Origin: Vreelandella populi
GTDB taxonomy: Bacteria; Pseudomonadota; Gammaproteobacteria; Pseudomonadales; Halomonadaceae
Length of the DNA stretch: 64,000 bases
Direction of reading: 5' to 3'
Assembly (NCBI RefSeq): GCF_003989825.1
Contig: NZ_RZHE01000015.1
Location: forward strand, 310,001 to 374,000
This document shows, in pieces, positions 8,953 through 18,882 of the stretch. The notes below the pieces were generated by a model, which did not search any database, had not been told where the DNA came from, and saw only the letters and a list, made by a program, of their open reading frames with translations. Every line of letters begins with the position of its first letter. Within the stretch, counting starts at the first letter, position 1. The translations under genes were made by a program, and so were the position numbers.

Positions 8953-10863
8953 ATGCCCATGAAGCTGTTCGACGAGATTCCCCGCGAGCGCCCGGCAACG
9001 CCGCTGCTCGACTCCTTTGATCATCCCGCTGCGCTGCGGGCCATGAATACCCAGCAGCTTGCCCAACTGGCTGACGAGCTGCGCGCCTACCTGCTTTATA
9101 GCGTGGGCGTTTCCGGCGGTCACTTTGGCGCAGGCCTCGGCGTAGTGGAGCTAAGCGTAGCCCTGCACCATGCGTTTCATACGCCCAAGGACCGCCTGGT
9201 ATGGGATGTAGGTCATCAAGCCTACCCGCACAAAATCCTTACCGGCCGCCGTGAAGCGATGCTCAGCATTCGCCAGCATAGTGGCCTGGCGGCATTTCCG
9301 CGCCGCGCCGAATCCGAGTACGACACTTTTGGCGTGGGCCACTCCAGCACCTCGATTTCTGCCGCACTGGGTATGGCGCTGGCCGCCCAAGCCAAAGGTG
9401 ACAACCGCCGTGTATGCGCGATTATTGGCGATGGCGCACTCACCGCCGGCATGGCCTTTGAAGCATTGGCTCACGCGGGCCACGTCAATGCCAATATGCT
9501 GGTCGTGCTTAACGACAACGAGATGTCGATCTCGGAAAACGTTGGCGGTCTAGCCACTTACCTCGCCCGGATGATGGCAAGCAAGCCCTACCTGAAGATG
9601 CGGGAAGAGGGTAAAAAAGTGCTCTCTCATCTGCCCGGCGCGCTGGAACTGGCCAAACGCACCGAAGAGCATATGAAGGGCATGGTCAGCCCTGCCACAC
9701 TGTTCGAGGAAATGGGCTTTCATTACATCGGCCCGATTGATGGGCACGACCTTGAAGCGCTTACCGAGACGCTTACCAACCTGCGTGAGCTGGATGGTCC
9801 GCAGTTTCTTCACATCAAGACCTGCAAGGGCAAAGGCTTTTTACCCGCTGAGGCGGACCAGATTGGCTACCATGCCATCACCAAGCTGGAAAAAACCAGC
9901 AAGACGCCCGCCCCGCCGCCCACAGCGCCAAGCGCGCCCAAAAAGAAGTACTGCAACGTGTTTGGCGATTGGCTGTGTGACATGGCCGAAAGCGACCCGC
10001 GCCTGATGGGAATTACCCCCGCCATGCGCGAAGGCTCGGACCTGGTGCGCTTTTCCAAGGAGTACCCGGCGCGCTACTTCGATGTGGCGATTGCCGAACA
10101 GCACGCGGTCACGCTTGCCGCCGGCATGGCCTGTGAAGGCATGAAGCCCGTGGTGGCGATCTATTCCACGTTCTTGCAGCGCGGCTATGACCAGCTGATT
10201 CACGACGTGGCGGTGCAGGATCTGGACGTCACCTTTGCTATTGACCGCGCGGGACTCGTCGGCGAAGACGGCCCCACTCACCACGGCAGCATGGATCTTT
10301 CATTTTTACGCTGCGTGCCCGGCATGGTGATCATGGCCCCTGCCGATGAAGCCGAGTGCCGCGCCATGCTAAGCGCGGCCTACCATCATCCCGGCCCCGC
10401 GGCGGTTCGCTACCCGCGGGGTACCGGCCCCGGTGTGGAGATTCCAGAACACCTGGAATCGCTTCCCATTGGCAAGGCAGAAGTTCGTCGCCAGTCCAAA
10501 AGCAATGGCGCGCGCATTGCGCTCCTCGCCTTTGGCAGTTTAAACACCGCGGCGGCCGAGGTTGCCGAAAAGCTTGATGCTACACATATCAATATGCGCT
10601 CCATCAAGCCGCTGGACCGTGACGCGGTACTCCACGCCGCCGACGAACATGAGTTACTGGTTACGCTAGAAGAAAACGTGATCGCCGGTGGCGCGGGTAG
10701 CGCCGTCAACGAGCTACTCCACGCCGAAGGCGTACAGATCGAAGTGCTCAACCTTGGCTTGCCTGACACCTTTGTCGAGCACGGCACCCCGGAAGAATTG
10801 CTGCATGACTGCGGCCTGGATGCTGAAGGCATCGAAGCCGCCATTCGCCAGCGGCTGCCTTGA
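8953..10863 (+). CDS. dxs: 1-deoxy-D-xylulose-5-phosphate synthase
   Basis: A 636-residue thiamine-diphosphate enzyme that joins pyruvate and glyceraldehyde 3-phosphate, the entry step of the MEP isoprenoid pathway. Seen: the ThDP/Mg site [14 protein letters not shown] then LNDNEMSIS in the N-terminal domain, the catalytic glutamate in [12 protein letters not shown] near residue 380, and the transketolase C-terminal domain. The start lies directly after the ispA stop, so it shares the operon and feeds the product made by IspA. Confidence 0.96.
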   Translation: MPMKLFDEIPRERPATPLLDSFDHPAALRAMNTQQLAQLADELRAYLLYSVGVSGGHFGAGLGVVELSVALHHAFHTPKDRLVWDVGHQAYPHKILTGRREAMLSIRQHSGLAAFPRRAESEYDTFGVGHSSTSISAALGMALAAQAKGDNRRVCAIIGDGALTAGMAFEALAHAGHVNANMLVVLNDNEMSISENVGGLATYLARMMASKPYLKMREEGKKVLSHLPGALELAKRTEEHMKGMVSPATLFEEMGFHYIGPIDGHDLEALTETLTNLRELDGPQFLHIKTCKGKGFLPAEADQIGYHAITKLEKTSKTPAPPPTAPSAPKKKYCNVFGDWLCDMAESDPRLMGITPAMREGSDLVRFSKEYPARYFDVAIAEQHAVTLAAGMACEGMKPVVAIYSTFLQRGYDQLIHDVAVQDLDVTFAIDRAGLVGEDGPTHHGSMDLSFLRCVPGMVIMAPADEAECRAMLSAAYHHPGPAAVRYPRGTGPGVEIPEHLESLPIGKAEVRRQSKSNGARIALLAFGSLNTAAAEVAEKLDATHINMRSIKPLDRDAVLHAADEHELLVTLEENVIAGGAGSAVNELLHAEGVQIEVLNLGLPDTFVEHGTPEELLHDCGLDAEGIEAAIRQRLP

Positions 10864-10866
10864 CGC

Positions 10867-11145
10867 TCAACCGAGCGGCGGTTTTATCAACGCCACCCGC
10901 AGTGCCGGGCTGGCGCCGCCTGCGGGCTGAGTGCTAACCCAGTCCGCCTCTTCAAGTTCCGCGCAGGCGCGGCGAATCAGGGCGTGTTCGATGTCCAGCC
11001 GCCGGGCCAGCAGCGCGCTGGAAATACCCTTTTCATTAGGCGGTAGCTCACACAGTGCCAGCAGCACCAGGGCGGCTAGCGTGTCGAGTTCGGGGTGAGC
11101 GTCCTGCAGCTCGGCGAGTACGCGCTGCAGGTCATGTGGATTCAC
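10867..11145 (-). CDS. Small putative winged-helix protein downstream of the FdhF-like gene
   Basis: About 92 residues if started at GTG 11145, 16 bases after the stop of the oxidoreductase gene; a TTG at 11199 would overlap that gene. No strong ribosome site is visible for either. The sequence contains SSALLARRLDIEHALIRRACAELEEADWV, a pattern like a winged helix-turn-helix, and is Leu/Ala rich. It ends only three bases from the dxs stop, convergent. I do not recognise a named family. Tight linkage to the molybdopterin gene suggests a linked regulatory or accessory role, which is inference. Confidence 0.6.
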   Translation of the reverse strand: MNPHDLQRVLAELQDAHPELDTLAALVLLALCELPPNEKGISSALLARRLDIEHALIRRACAELEEADWVSTQPAGGASPALRVALIKPPLG

Positions 11146-11161
11146 CGTGTCAGGCGTTTGA

Positions 11162-13486
11162 TCAGGCAATCCGTGTACTCGGTTCCAGGCGAATGGCAAT
11201 CGACTTGGATGCCGGGGTGTGGCTTTGGTCGCCCTTGTGATCCAGCGGGATCAGCGGGTTGGTTTCCGGGTAGTAGGCGGCCGCACAGCCTTTCGGGGTG
11301 TCGTAGGCGACGACCTTGAAACCATCCATGCGCCGCTCGACGCCATCGCCAGACTCACCGATCAGATCCACCCACTGCCCTGCTTTAAGGCCCAGCCGAT
11401 CAATATCTCCGGCGTTCAGGAAAATCACCTGGCGGCCGTTTTCGATACCCCGATAGCGATCGTTATAGCCGTACACCGTGGTGTTGTACTGATCATGAGA
11501 GCGCATGGTCTGCAGGGTTAGCCAATTGCCTTCGCGGGTAGCCATTTGCTGGTGTATTACCTGGCCCGGCAGTTCGGCTGCAGAGAATTCGGCCTTGCCA
11601 CTTTCAGTTGGGAAGCGCAGGTCGACCGCCGGGTTGCCCAGCCAGAAGCCTCGCGGTTCGCGTACGCGCTCGTTGAAGTTTTCAAAGCCGGGGATGACCG
11701 TCTCTATATGCTCACGAATCACATCGTAGTCTTCGCGCATGGCCGCCCAGTCAACCACTTCGCTGCCCAACAGCCGCTCGGCGATACCGGTCAGAATGGT
11801 GATCTCGGAAGGCAGCTTGCTGTCTACCGGGCGGTTAATGCCCGCCGAGCCGTGCACCATGCTCATGGAGTCTTCCACGGTAATCAGCTGCGGCTTGCCC
11901 ACCGCGTTACGGTCAACTTCCGTGCGTCCCAGGCAGGGCAGGATCAGTGCATCCCGGCCGGTCACCAGATGGCTGCGGTTAAGCTTGGTGCTGATAAAAG
12001 CCGTCAAGCGGCACTGGGCCATAGCCGCCTCTGTCACCCGGCTATCGGAAATGGCCCGAGTGAAGTTGCCTGCCAGGCCGATAAATACCTTGCCCGGCTG
12101 GTTGCGCATGGCATGTACCGCGGCCACGGAATCTACGCCATATTCACGCGGCATGGGCTGGCCGTAGCGGGCTTCCAACGCATTCAACAGGGCATCTGAA
12201 GGCTTCTCGAAAATCCCCATGGTGCGGTCACCCTGCACATTGGAGTGCCCGCGCACCGGCGAAGTACCGGCACCGGGTTTCCCCAGATTGCCACACAGCA
12301 TCAGCAGGTTGACGATTTCACGCACCGTGGGTACGGAGTGCACGTGCTGGGTAATGCCCATGGCCCAGCAGATAATCGTGGCCTTGGAGCGGGCGTATAG
12401 CTTGGCCGCGTCTTCCATCTCGGCCCGACTTAACCCGGACTGGGCCTCTAACGTTTCCCAGGTGGTGGCTTCCACCAGGGCGCGGTAAGCATCCAGCTCA
12501 ACGGTGTGTTCGGCCATGAAGGCGTGATCGAGTACCGCTTCGCCTGCCGCGTCGCGCGCAAACAGCGACTTGGCCATGCCGCGCATCACCGCCATATCGC
12601 CGCCAAGCTTGGGGCAGAAGTAGTGGGAGCTGATCGGATGGCTGCCGTTATGCAGCATCTCAAGGGCCTTTTGGGGATCGGCAAACTTCTCAAGGCCCCT
12701 CTCGCGCAGCGGGTTGACGCTGACAATCGTCGCGCCACGCTCGGCGGCTTCACGCAGTGTACCCAGCATGCGCGGATGGTTGGTGCCGGGATTCTGGCCG
12801 AATACAAAGATCGCTTCCGCTTTCTCAAAATCCTCCAGCCGCACGCTGCCTTTTCCCGTGCCCAGCGCCTTAGTCAGCGCGACCCCACTGGCCTCGTGGC
12901 ACATATTGGAGCAGTCCGGCAGGTTGTTGGTGCCATAAAGCCGCGCCAGCAGCTGGAAGACATACGCCGATTCGTTGCCCGCTTTGCCTGAGGTGTAGAA
13001 GATTGCGTCATCCGGCGTGGGTAGCGCCTTAAGCTCTGCAGCAATCAGATCCAGCGCCGCGTCCCAGGTAATCGGCTCGTAGTGGTCGGTATCCGCGTTA
13101 TAGCGCATGGGTTCCACCAGCCGCCCCTGGTCTTCCAGGCGGTAGTCATCCCAGGTCTTAAGCTCGCTGACGGTATGCTTGGCAAAGAAGTTCCGGGTAA
13201 CGCGCTTCGACGTGGCCTCCCAGGTTACGGCCTTGACCCCGTTCTCGCAAAATTCAAATGAAGAGCCATGTTCAGGATCGCCCCAGGCACAGCCGGGGCA
13301 GTCAAACCCATCAGGCTGGTTAAGCTTGAACAGCGAACGGGCGTTAACGGCCGGGGAGCGACTATGCAGCAAGTGCTTGCTGACCGCCTTGAGCGCACCC
13401 CAGCCACCTGCCGGGTTGTGATACTCAAAAACCTTGGGATCGTGTACCGTAGAGCTTTTTGGGGTACCCGGATTGGGTGAGGACAT
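11162..13486 (-). CDS. FdhF/YdeP-family molybdopterin oxidoreductase
   Basis: A 774-residue molybdopterin-bis-MGD enzyme of the formate-dehydrogenase-alpha superfamily, YdeP branch. Residues 63-66 are CPGC (DCPGCAWGDPEH), the short N-terminal cluster of this branch, and no full ferredoxin-type 4Fe-4S motif (four Cys) is evident. MoCo contacts include YTSGKAGNESAY, CSNMCHEASG, the Asn-rich FGQNPGTNHPR and a C-terminal molydop-binding domain (MRSHDQYNTTVYGYNDRYRG). E. coli YdeP is linked to acid resistance, but its substrate is unknown. No formate dehydrogenase beta or gamma subunits are nearby, so it probably works alone or with an unlinked partner. Confidence 0.88.
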   Translation of the reverse strand: MSSPNPGTPKSSTVHDPKVFEYHNPAGGWGALKAVSKHLLHSRSPAVNARSLFKLNQPDGFDCPGCAWGDPEHGSSFEFCENGVKAVTWEATSKRVTRNFFAKHTVSELKTWDDYRLEDQGRLVEPMRYNADTDHYEPITWDAALDLIAAELKALPTPDDAIFYTSGKAGNESAYVFQLLARLYGTNNLPDCSNMCHEASGVALTKALGTGKGSVRLEDFEKAEAIFVFGQNPGTNHPRMLGTLREAAERGATIVSVNPLRERGLEKFADPQKALEMLHNGSHPISSHYFCPKLGGDMAVMRGMAKSLFARDAAGEAVLDHAFMAEHTVELDAYRALVEATTWETLEAQSGLSRAEMEDAAKLYARSKATIICWAMGITQHVHSVPTVREIVNLLMLCGNLGKPGAGTSPVRGHSNVQGDRTMGIFEKPSDALLNALEARYGQPMPREYGVDSVAAVHAMRNQPGKVFIGLAGNFTRAISDSRVTEAAMAQCRLTAFISTKLNRSHLVTGRDALILPCLGRTEVDRNAVGKPQLITVEDSMSMVHGSAGINRPVDSKLPSEITILTGIAERLLGSEVVDWAAMREDYDVIREHIETVIPGFENFNERVREPRGFWLGNPAVDLRFPTESGKAEFSAAELPGQVIHQQMATREGNWLTLQTMRSHDQYNTTVYGYNDRYRGIENGRQVIFLNAGDIDRLGLKAGQWVDLIGESGDGVERRMDGFKVVAYDTPKGCAAAYYPETNPLIPLDHKGDQSHTPASKSIAIRLEPSTRIA

Positions 13487-13650
13487 TGTGCTTCTCCAAG
13501 CAAAAGGGCAGAAAGCCTAGCAATAAACGTTAGCAAGCTTTCTTTTATCGCCTTACGTTCGGTGAAAAGCACCGCTTGGTCAAGCGGTAACGCTTAAATG
13601 CGCTCGCCGCCCGGCTGCCGCCCCCCTGACTTCTGACGCTAGAGAGAGCC

Positions 13651-14412
13651 ATGTTACTTCTGATTGTATTTTTTGCCCTCATTGGTCTTGCCACAGGCGG
13701 CCCCGTTGGTTTGCTCATTGGCGGCGCATTGGGCTGGTGGCTGGGGCGGCGCCTCGGCAAGCGCTTGAGGGAGGCGCGCATGCGCCTTCAGGAAGGCTTT
13801 CTGGAGTCGATTTTCTCGGTGATGGGCTGCCTGTGCCAGGCGGATGGCAAGGTGACCGAGGGCGAGCTGAGCGTTGCCGAAAAGCTGTTTGACCAGATGC
13901 ACCTTCAAGGGGAGCAGCGCGCCAAGGCACGCGCTGCTTTTGAGCGGGGCCGTGCTGATGACTTTGATCTTGATGCCGAGCTTGCAAGCGTTGGCCGCCT
14001 GACTCAGCACCAGCCGGTCATGCGCCAGGTATTTTTACAGGTCCAGCTCACAGCCATCGCGGCGGACGGTGTACTGCATCCTGAAGAGCATACAATGATC
14101 CTGCGGGTAGCACGTGGCATCGGCTGTAGCGAGGCGGAAGTACAGCAAATCGAAGCCATGCTGCATGGTGCAGCCGCCAACTCCCAAGGGGCGAGTGAAG
14201 AAGCCCTTAAAGACGCCTACCGCGTGCTGGGCGTTTCTGAGGAGGCCAGCGACGCCGAGATCAAGAAAGCCTACCGCCGCCTGATGAGCCAGAACCACCC
14301 GGACAAGCTGGCGGGCAAGGGTCTTCCCGAAAGCATGCGTGAAGTGGCCCAGGCGCGCACCAGCGAAATCGGCAATGCCTACGAGCGAATCCGCAAGGCG
14401 CGCGACAGCTAA
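13651..14412 (+). CDS. djlA: DnaJ-like co-chaperone DjlA
   Basis: A 253-residue protein with one N-terminal membrane segment (residues 1-31, Gly-rich), a TerB-like helical domain at about 45-160 (CQADGKVTEGE and AIAADGVLHPEE repeats with acidic metal-site-like residues), and a C-terminal J domain from about residue 185 with the essential HPD motif (NHPDKL). DjlA stimulates DnaK from the inner membrane and is tied to envelope stress and capsule regulation in E. coli. Length matches the family. It is monocistronic. Confidence 0.92.
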   Translation: MLLLIVFFALIGLATGGPVGLLIGGALGWWLGRRLGKRLREARMRLQEGFLESIFSVMGCLCQADGKVTEGELSVAEKLFDQMHLQGEQRAKARAAFERGRADDFDLDAELASVGRLTQHQPVMRQVFLQVQLTAIAADGVLHPEEHTMILRVARGIGCSEAEVQQIEAMLHGAAANSQGASEEALKDAYRVLGVSEEASDAEIKKAYRRLMSQNHPDKLAGKGLPESMREVAQARTSEIGNAYERIRKARDS

Positions 14413-14616
14413 AAGCCGTTTACAAGCATTGGCCGTTTAACAGATGCTGGAGCGCTTTTACATAGCGCTTCAGCATACGTTCGGCGGCGCCGAGCGCGCG
14501 GCCCCTCAGCGGCCGTGCCAATAATCTTGCCAATATCGACATCCTGGCACTGGGCCACTAGATTGAAGGCGTCTTCTTTTCGCCAGCTCAGGTTGGCACC
14601 CTGTTAGGAGCACGCC

Positions 14617-15246
14617 ATGATTACGCTATACAGCTTTCCCCACTCTCGCTCATTGCGCACCGCCTGGACGCTTGAAGAGCTGGGCCTAGACTACGATTGC
14701 CGCCATGTCGCGCTGGATAAAGGTGAAGGCCAGACCCCGGAACATTTGGCGCGCCATCCGGATGGCAAAGTACCGGTGCTGGAAGACGGTGAGCTCATCC
14801 TGTTTGAGTCATCCGCCATTTGCCGCTACCTGGCCGAACAGTATGGCGAGAGCAACCTGCTACCCACTAATGCCGCCGAGCGTGCTCAGGTCGATCAGTG
14901 GTTAAGCTTTATCGTCACCGAAATCGAGCAGCCGCTGTGGACCCACGCCAAGCATAAATTTGCGCTGCCTGAAGACAAGCGCGTGCCCACTATCGTACCG
15001 ACGGCTACGTGGGAGTTTCAGCGTGCATTGGGTGCGTTAGAGCGCCGCTATCAAGGCCAGGAAACCTTGGTAGGCAACACTTTCACGCTGGCGGATATAT
15101 TTCTCACCCACACGCTTTCCTGGGCCATCAGCATGAAACACCGCCTGCCTGAGCCGCTAGTGGCTTATCAAAAACGTCATGCCCAGCGTTCGGCCTTGGC
15201 AAAAGCGGTGGCGCGTGAAAAGCAAGCGGCTGAATCAGATATTTAG
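14617..15246 (+). CDS. Glutathione S-transferase family protein
   Basis: A 209-residue soluble protein: thioredoxin-like N-terminal domain (MITLYSFPHSRSLRTAWTLEE, with a Ser at the usual catalytic position, then ESSAICRYLAE, the glutathione gamma-glutamyl site) and an all-helical C-terminal domain. ATG follows a TTAGGAG site. The reaction and substrate cannot be told from sequence. It is convergent with the Hly-III gene, only four bases away. Confidence 0.87.
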   Translation: MITLYSFPHSRSLRTAWTLEELGLDYDCRHVALDKGEGQTPEHLARHPDGKVPVLEDGELILFESSAICRYLAEQYGESNLLPTNAAERAQVDQWLSFIVTEIEQPLWTHAKHKFALPEDKRVPTIVPTATWEFQRALGALERRYQGQETLVGNTFTLADIFLTHTLSWAISMKHRLPEPLVAYQKRHAQRSALAKAVAREKQAAESDI

Positions 15247-15250
15247 CGCT

Positions 15251-15973
15251 TCAAGTCGAATACGGCAGTACGGCTGCCACTACCGCAAAGTAGTGGCATA
15301 CGCTGCCCGCCACCACAAACAGGTGCCAGATGGCATGGTTGTACGGGATCGCCCGCACTGCGTAGAAAATCACGCCCAGCGTGTAGAACATACCGCCCGC
15401 CGCTAACAAGGTAATACCGGTTACTGAAAGGTTGGCGGTCATTTCTTCGGTTGCCAACACAATCATCCAGCCCATCAGCAGATAAACCACCACTCTTAAG
15501 ATCGCGAAGCGCTGCGGCCACAGCAGTTTGCAGGTAATCCCGACCAGCGCGAGTGACCACACGGCGGCAAACAGCGTCCAACCGGTAGGGCCACGCATAT
15601 TCACAAGCAAAAACGGCGTGTAAGTACCCGCAATAAGAAGATAGATCGCGCAGTGATCCAGTAGCTGAAAGCGCTGCTTCCAGAGTCGATGCGGGATACC
15701 GTGATAAAGGGTAGAGGCGGTATACAGCAACACCAGCGTCAAACCGTACAACCCAAGGCTCACCAGTTTCCAAGGGTCTACTTGAGCGGCGATACTCGCC
15801 ATCACCAGTAGCACCGTGACCCCAACAATACTAAGTAACGCGCCTACCCCGTGGCTGATGCTGTGCAGGCGCTCTTCTAAAGCGCTGAATTCTTCGGGTT
15901 CAACATCGTATGCGTTGTTCATGCCCTGATCCATTCTGATAGCTGCTGTCATTGAACGGTTAGTGCCAATCAC
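15251..15973 (-). CDS. trhA: Hemolysin III / TrhA (PAQR) family membrane protein
   Basis: Up to 240 residues with about seven transmembrane segments. Hallmarks are HSISHGVGALLS near residue 38, SASTLYHG-like (YTASTLYHGI) near 87, and DHCAIYLLIAGTYTPF near 105; the His/Ser/Asp residues form the metal site of the PAQR fold. The C-terminal conserved AIWHLFVVAGSVCHYF is present. E. coli TrhA is linked to membrane energetics. The start is uncertain: GTG 15973, or internal ATG codons that would remove 7-17 residues. The literal haemolysin activity is doubtful for most members. Confidence 0.87.
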   Translation of the reverse strand: MIGTNRSMTAAIRMDQGMNNAYDVEPEEFSALEERLHSISHGVGALLSIVGVTVLLVMASIAAQVDPWKLVSLGLYGLTLVLLYTASTLYHGIPHRLWKQRFQLLDHCAIYLLIAGTYTPFLLVNMRGPTGWTLFAAVWSLALVGITCKLLWPQRFAILRVVVYLLMGWMIVLATEEMTANLSVTGITLLAAGGMFYTLGVIFYAVRAIPYNHAIWHLFVVAGSVCHYFAVVAAVLPYST

Positions 15974-16103
15974 CAGGCTTCACTCTACCTCTCGAATATG
16001 ACAAAACCCAGACGCCATTGGTTTAGCGTCTGGGCTTTGCGGGGTCATGAAAACAGTGGCCGTTGTGATTAAACACTGTGCTTAAAACAACGACACGCTT
16101 GCC

Positions 16104-16640
16104 TCAAATCGGCGGATTGGGCAGCGCATCCTGCATATCGCTTGGCACTTCAAAACTACGCGCTGCGCCGCGGGCACTTTCAAGCCCCTGGGGAAAGCCG
16201 CTGCGGTGGCTGTAATCCGGTGTGACACCGGATTGATAAGCATGACGTTTGGACAACTTCTGGGCGCAGCAAACGTCTATCGCCGTGATCACACTTACCG
16301 CCGTTAACGCAAGATATAGGTTCTTTCGCTTGGGGTTATGCCTGTCCTGTAACGCGTAAGTCAACGCGGCAAGATCAATGACATCGCCGCCTACTCGGCT
16401 CCAGATTGCTGGAGTGGGATTATCGGTAAGCGCGCCAATACCGCTGATCATTTCCCGGGCGCCGCAGGCGCGCATCTTGTTCTCATGACCTGGCATCCCC
16501 AACTGTTCGCCTAACTTACGGGGCGCTAAAAGCTTATAAAGACCCAGACCCAGGCTTAACCATCCAAGCCCACGGGCCACTCTATCGGCAGTGCTGAGTG
16601 AGCGGGTCATGTCCGTTGATGGGGTGTTGTGGTGATGCAT
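16104..16640 (-). CDS. Hypothetical membrane-associated protein (LGxGLYKLLAPR type)
   Basis: About 178 residues from the ATG at 16640, chosen because GGAGG lies six bases upstream; an upstream frame extension has no such site. Two or three hydrophobic stretches occur (GLGWLSLGLGLYKLLAP; VGGDVIDLAALTYAL; LALTAVSVITAIDVCCAQ). A conserved REMISGIGALT segment is seen in proteins often labelled cyclase/dehydrase-associated, but the cyclase domain itself is absent. Twenty-three bases downstream of the zinc alcohol dehydrogenase on the same strand, so probably co-transcribed. Function unknown. Confidence 0.75.
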   Translation of the reverse strand: MHHHNTPSTDMTRSLSTADRVARGLGWLSLGLGLYKLLAPRKLGEQLGMPGHENKMRACGAREMISGIGALTDNPTPAIWSRVGGDVIDLAALTYALQDRHNPKRKNLYLALTAVSVITAIDVCCAQKLSKRHAYQSGVTPDYSHRSGFPQGLESARGAARSFEVPSDMQDALPNPPI

Positions 16641-16663
16641 ATCTACCTCCATGTGTGGATCGT

Positions 16664-17833
16664 TCAAGGCTTGAGAATGACCTTGACGCAACCATCCTGC
16701 TTCTCGCGGAAGGTGTTATACATTTCAGGCCCCTGATCCAGGCCTACGGAGTGGGTAATGACGAACGAAGGATCGATCTGGCCCTCATCGATCCGCTGTA
16801 GCAGATCATCGGTCCAGCGTTTGACGTGAGTCTGGCCGGTACGCACGGTCAGGCCCTTGTTCATCAGCGCACCCATGGGAATCTTGTCGACCAGGCCGCC
16901 GTAAACGCCGGGAATGGACAGCACGCCAGCGGGTCGGCACACGTAGATCATTTCACGCAGCACGTGAGCGCGGTCGGTCACCAGCATCATCGCCTGCTTC
17001 ACCCGGTCGTAGGCAGAATCCAGCGAACGCGTGGTGTGGGCTTCAAGGCCGACGGCGTCGATGCACTTTTCCGGGCCCTTGCCGTGGGTCAATTCCTGTA
17101 GCCGCCCAAGTACGCTTTCGTGATCGAAGTTGATCGTGATCGCCCCGCCCGCCTGTGCCATGGAGAGGCGCTCGGGGACGTTATCGATCACGATGACCTG
17201 CTTGGCACCCAGCAGCACGGCGCTGCGGATGCAGAACTGGCCGACCGGCCCCGCCCCCCAGATGGCTACCGTATCGGTGGGCTTGATGTCGCACTGCACC
17301 GCTGCCTGCCAGCCGGTGGGAAAAATATCTCCTAAAAACAGCACCTGCTCATCGGTGAGCGTATCAGGCACCTTGATATGCGTGGTATCGGCAAAGGGGA
17401 CGCGAACAAATTCTGCCTGGCCGCCTGCATAGCCGCCGGTGAGATGGGAGTAGCCAAATAGCCCCGCGCCAGCGTGGCCAAAAGCTTTATCCGCCAGGGA
17501 CTTGTTGCGGTTGGAGCGCTCACAGACCGAGAAGTTGCCCCGCTGGCACTGCTCGCATTCACCGCAGGAGATAGTGAACGGCACCACCACCCGGTCGCCT
17601 ACTTTAAGATCCTTGGTCGCGCTGCCCACTTCCATGACTTCGCCCATGAATTCATGGCCGAGCACATCGCCGCACTCCATACCGGGGATAAAGTGGTCGT
17701 AAAGGTGCATGTCGGAACCGCAGATGGCGCAGCTGCTTACGTTGATAATCGCATCGCGAGGGTGTTCTATTTCGGGGTCGGGAACCGTGTCATAGCGAAC
17801 GTCGTTCTTACCGTGCCAACAAAGTGCTTTCAT
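16664..17833 (-). CDS. Zinc-dependent alcohol dehydrogenase (MDR; formaldehyde-dehydrogenase-like)
   Basis: A 389-residue medium-chain dehydrogenase. Catalytic zinc ligands are Cys38, His60 and Glu61 ([17 protein letters not shown]). Structural zinc Cys lie at 90, 93, 96 and 104 ([15 protein letters not shown]). The NAD-binding motif is [10 protein letters not shown]. The insertion with [14 protein letters not shown] and length near 390 resemble glutathione-independent formaldehyde dehydrogenase and related threonine-dehydrogenase-like enzymes. Substrate not predictable. It is followed closely by the small membrane-associated gene. Confidence 0.88.
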   Translation of the reverse strand: MKALCWHGKNDVRYDTVPDPEIEHPRDAIINVSSCAICGSDMHLYDHFIPGMECGDVLGHEFMGEVMEVGSATKDLKVGDRVVVPFTISCGECEQCQRGNFSVCERSNRNKSLADKAFGHAGAGLFGYSHLTGGYAGGQAEFVRVPFADTTHIKVPDTLTDEQVLFLGDIFPTGWQAAVQCDIKPTDTVAIWGAGPVGQFCIRSAVLLGAKQVIVIDNVPERLSMAQAGGAITINFDHESVLGRLQELTHGKGPEKCIDAVGLEAHTTRSLDSAYDRVKQAMMLVTDRAHVLREMIYVCRPAGVLSIPGVYGGLVDKIPMGALMNKGLTVRTGQTHVKRWTDDLLQRIDEGQIDPSFVITHSVGLDQGPEMYNTFREKQDGCVKVILKP

Positions 17834-17959
17834 CGTCGCTTCTCCTTCTTATTGCCTTGGGTTAGCGTCCTGCCATGTATCACCATAGCTCAGACGCTGG
17901 GCAAAAAAGTTTAAGAAAAAGCAATTTTTCGGGGTTTTAGGCGCACTAAAACGTGATTT

Positions 17960-18595
17960 TCAGCCTTTTCGTTCTATATCCACATCACTTGCCTGGGTAA
18001 AATCACCCAGCGCCATCATATGGCCAAGCTTGCCCGCCTTGGTGGCCAAGTACTGTTCGTTATGCGGATTAAGGCCCGTGGTGATGGGTAGCCGTTCAAC
18101 CACATTGACGCCATCTCGGGTAAGCGCATCCACCTTACGCGGGTTATTGGTCATCAGTTTAAGGGCGGTAATACCCAGATGATTGAGCATGGGCACGCAC
18201 AGGTCATAGCGGCGCATATCGGCGCCAAAGCCTAGCTGCTCGTTGGCTTCGACGGTGTCTGCGCCCTGGTCTTGCAGATGATAGGCGCGGATCTTGTTCA
18301 ACAGGCCGATACCCCGTCCTTCTTGGCGCAGGTAAAGCAGTACGCCGCGCCCCTCTTCGGCAATACGCTTGAGCGCTTCCTGCAGCTGGTAGCCGCAATC
18401 GCAGCGCATGGAAAACAGCGCATCGCCGGTCAAACACTCTGAATGTACGCGCCCCAGTACCGGATCAGAAGTGCTGACATCACCCAAGGTCAAGGCGATA
18501 TGGTCCTTGCCCGTGGCTTCATCTTCGAAACCATGCATGGTGAAAGTGGCCCAAGGAGTGGGCAGCCGGGAAGCAGCAATGAAGCGAATGGTCAC
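17960..18595 (-). CDS. ribA: GTP cyclohydrolase II
   Basis: A 211-residue stand-alone enzyme that opens GTP in the first committed step of riboflavin synthesis. Zinc ligands Cys54, Cys65 and Cys67 ([15 protein letters not shown]) and the catalytic [12 protein letters not shown] stretch are present. GTG start at 18595 with a GAGGT site. No FMN riboswitch pattern was seen upstream. The 287-base region to hemE is divergent promoter space with no further gene seen. Confidence 0.94.
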   Translation of the reverse strand: MTIRFIAASRLPTPWATFTMHGFEDEATGKDHIALTLGDVSTSDPVLGRVHSECLTGDALFSMRCDCGYQLQEALKRIAEEGRGVLLYLRQEGRGIGLLNKIRAYHLQDQGADTVEANEQLGFGADMRRYDLCVPMLNHLGITALKLMTNNPRKVDALTRDGVNVVERLPITTGLNPHNEQYLATKAGKLGHMMALGDFTQASDVDIERKG

Positions 18596-18882
18596 AGGTT
18601 ACCTCGCTGATTAACCAAACCAGTTAACCACAACAGTGTTGGCAAATGGGCGGATAGTTTATCAGGAAGTAGCCATGAGCTCACGGCGGCCATGCGTCTT
18701 GATCGGTGAGAAAAATAGTGGGGTTGGATCGATTTACACCATGATGCCAACTTCCTGGCACGCTATCCTCTTGTATCGGTTTCATGTGCACCTAAAGGGC
18801 ATACCTACGCACATTTTCAAGTACAATTACCTACATACGACTCCCATTACGATGCGGGCAAATTCCTTAAGGGTACGTGTTT

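Noticed and set aside
14413-14616. Possible remnant on the minus strand reading SWRKEDAFNLVAQCQDVDIGKIIG
   Set aside because: Short, runs into stop codons or a frameshift on both sides, and I cannot tie it to a family.
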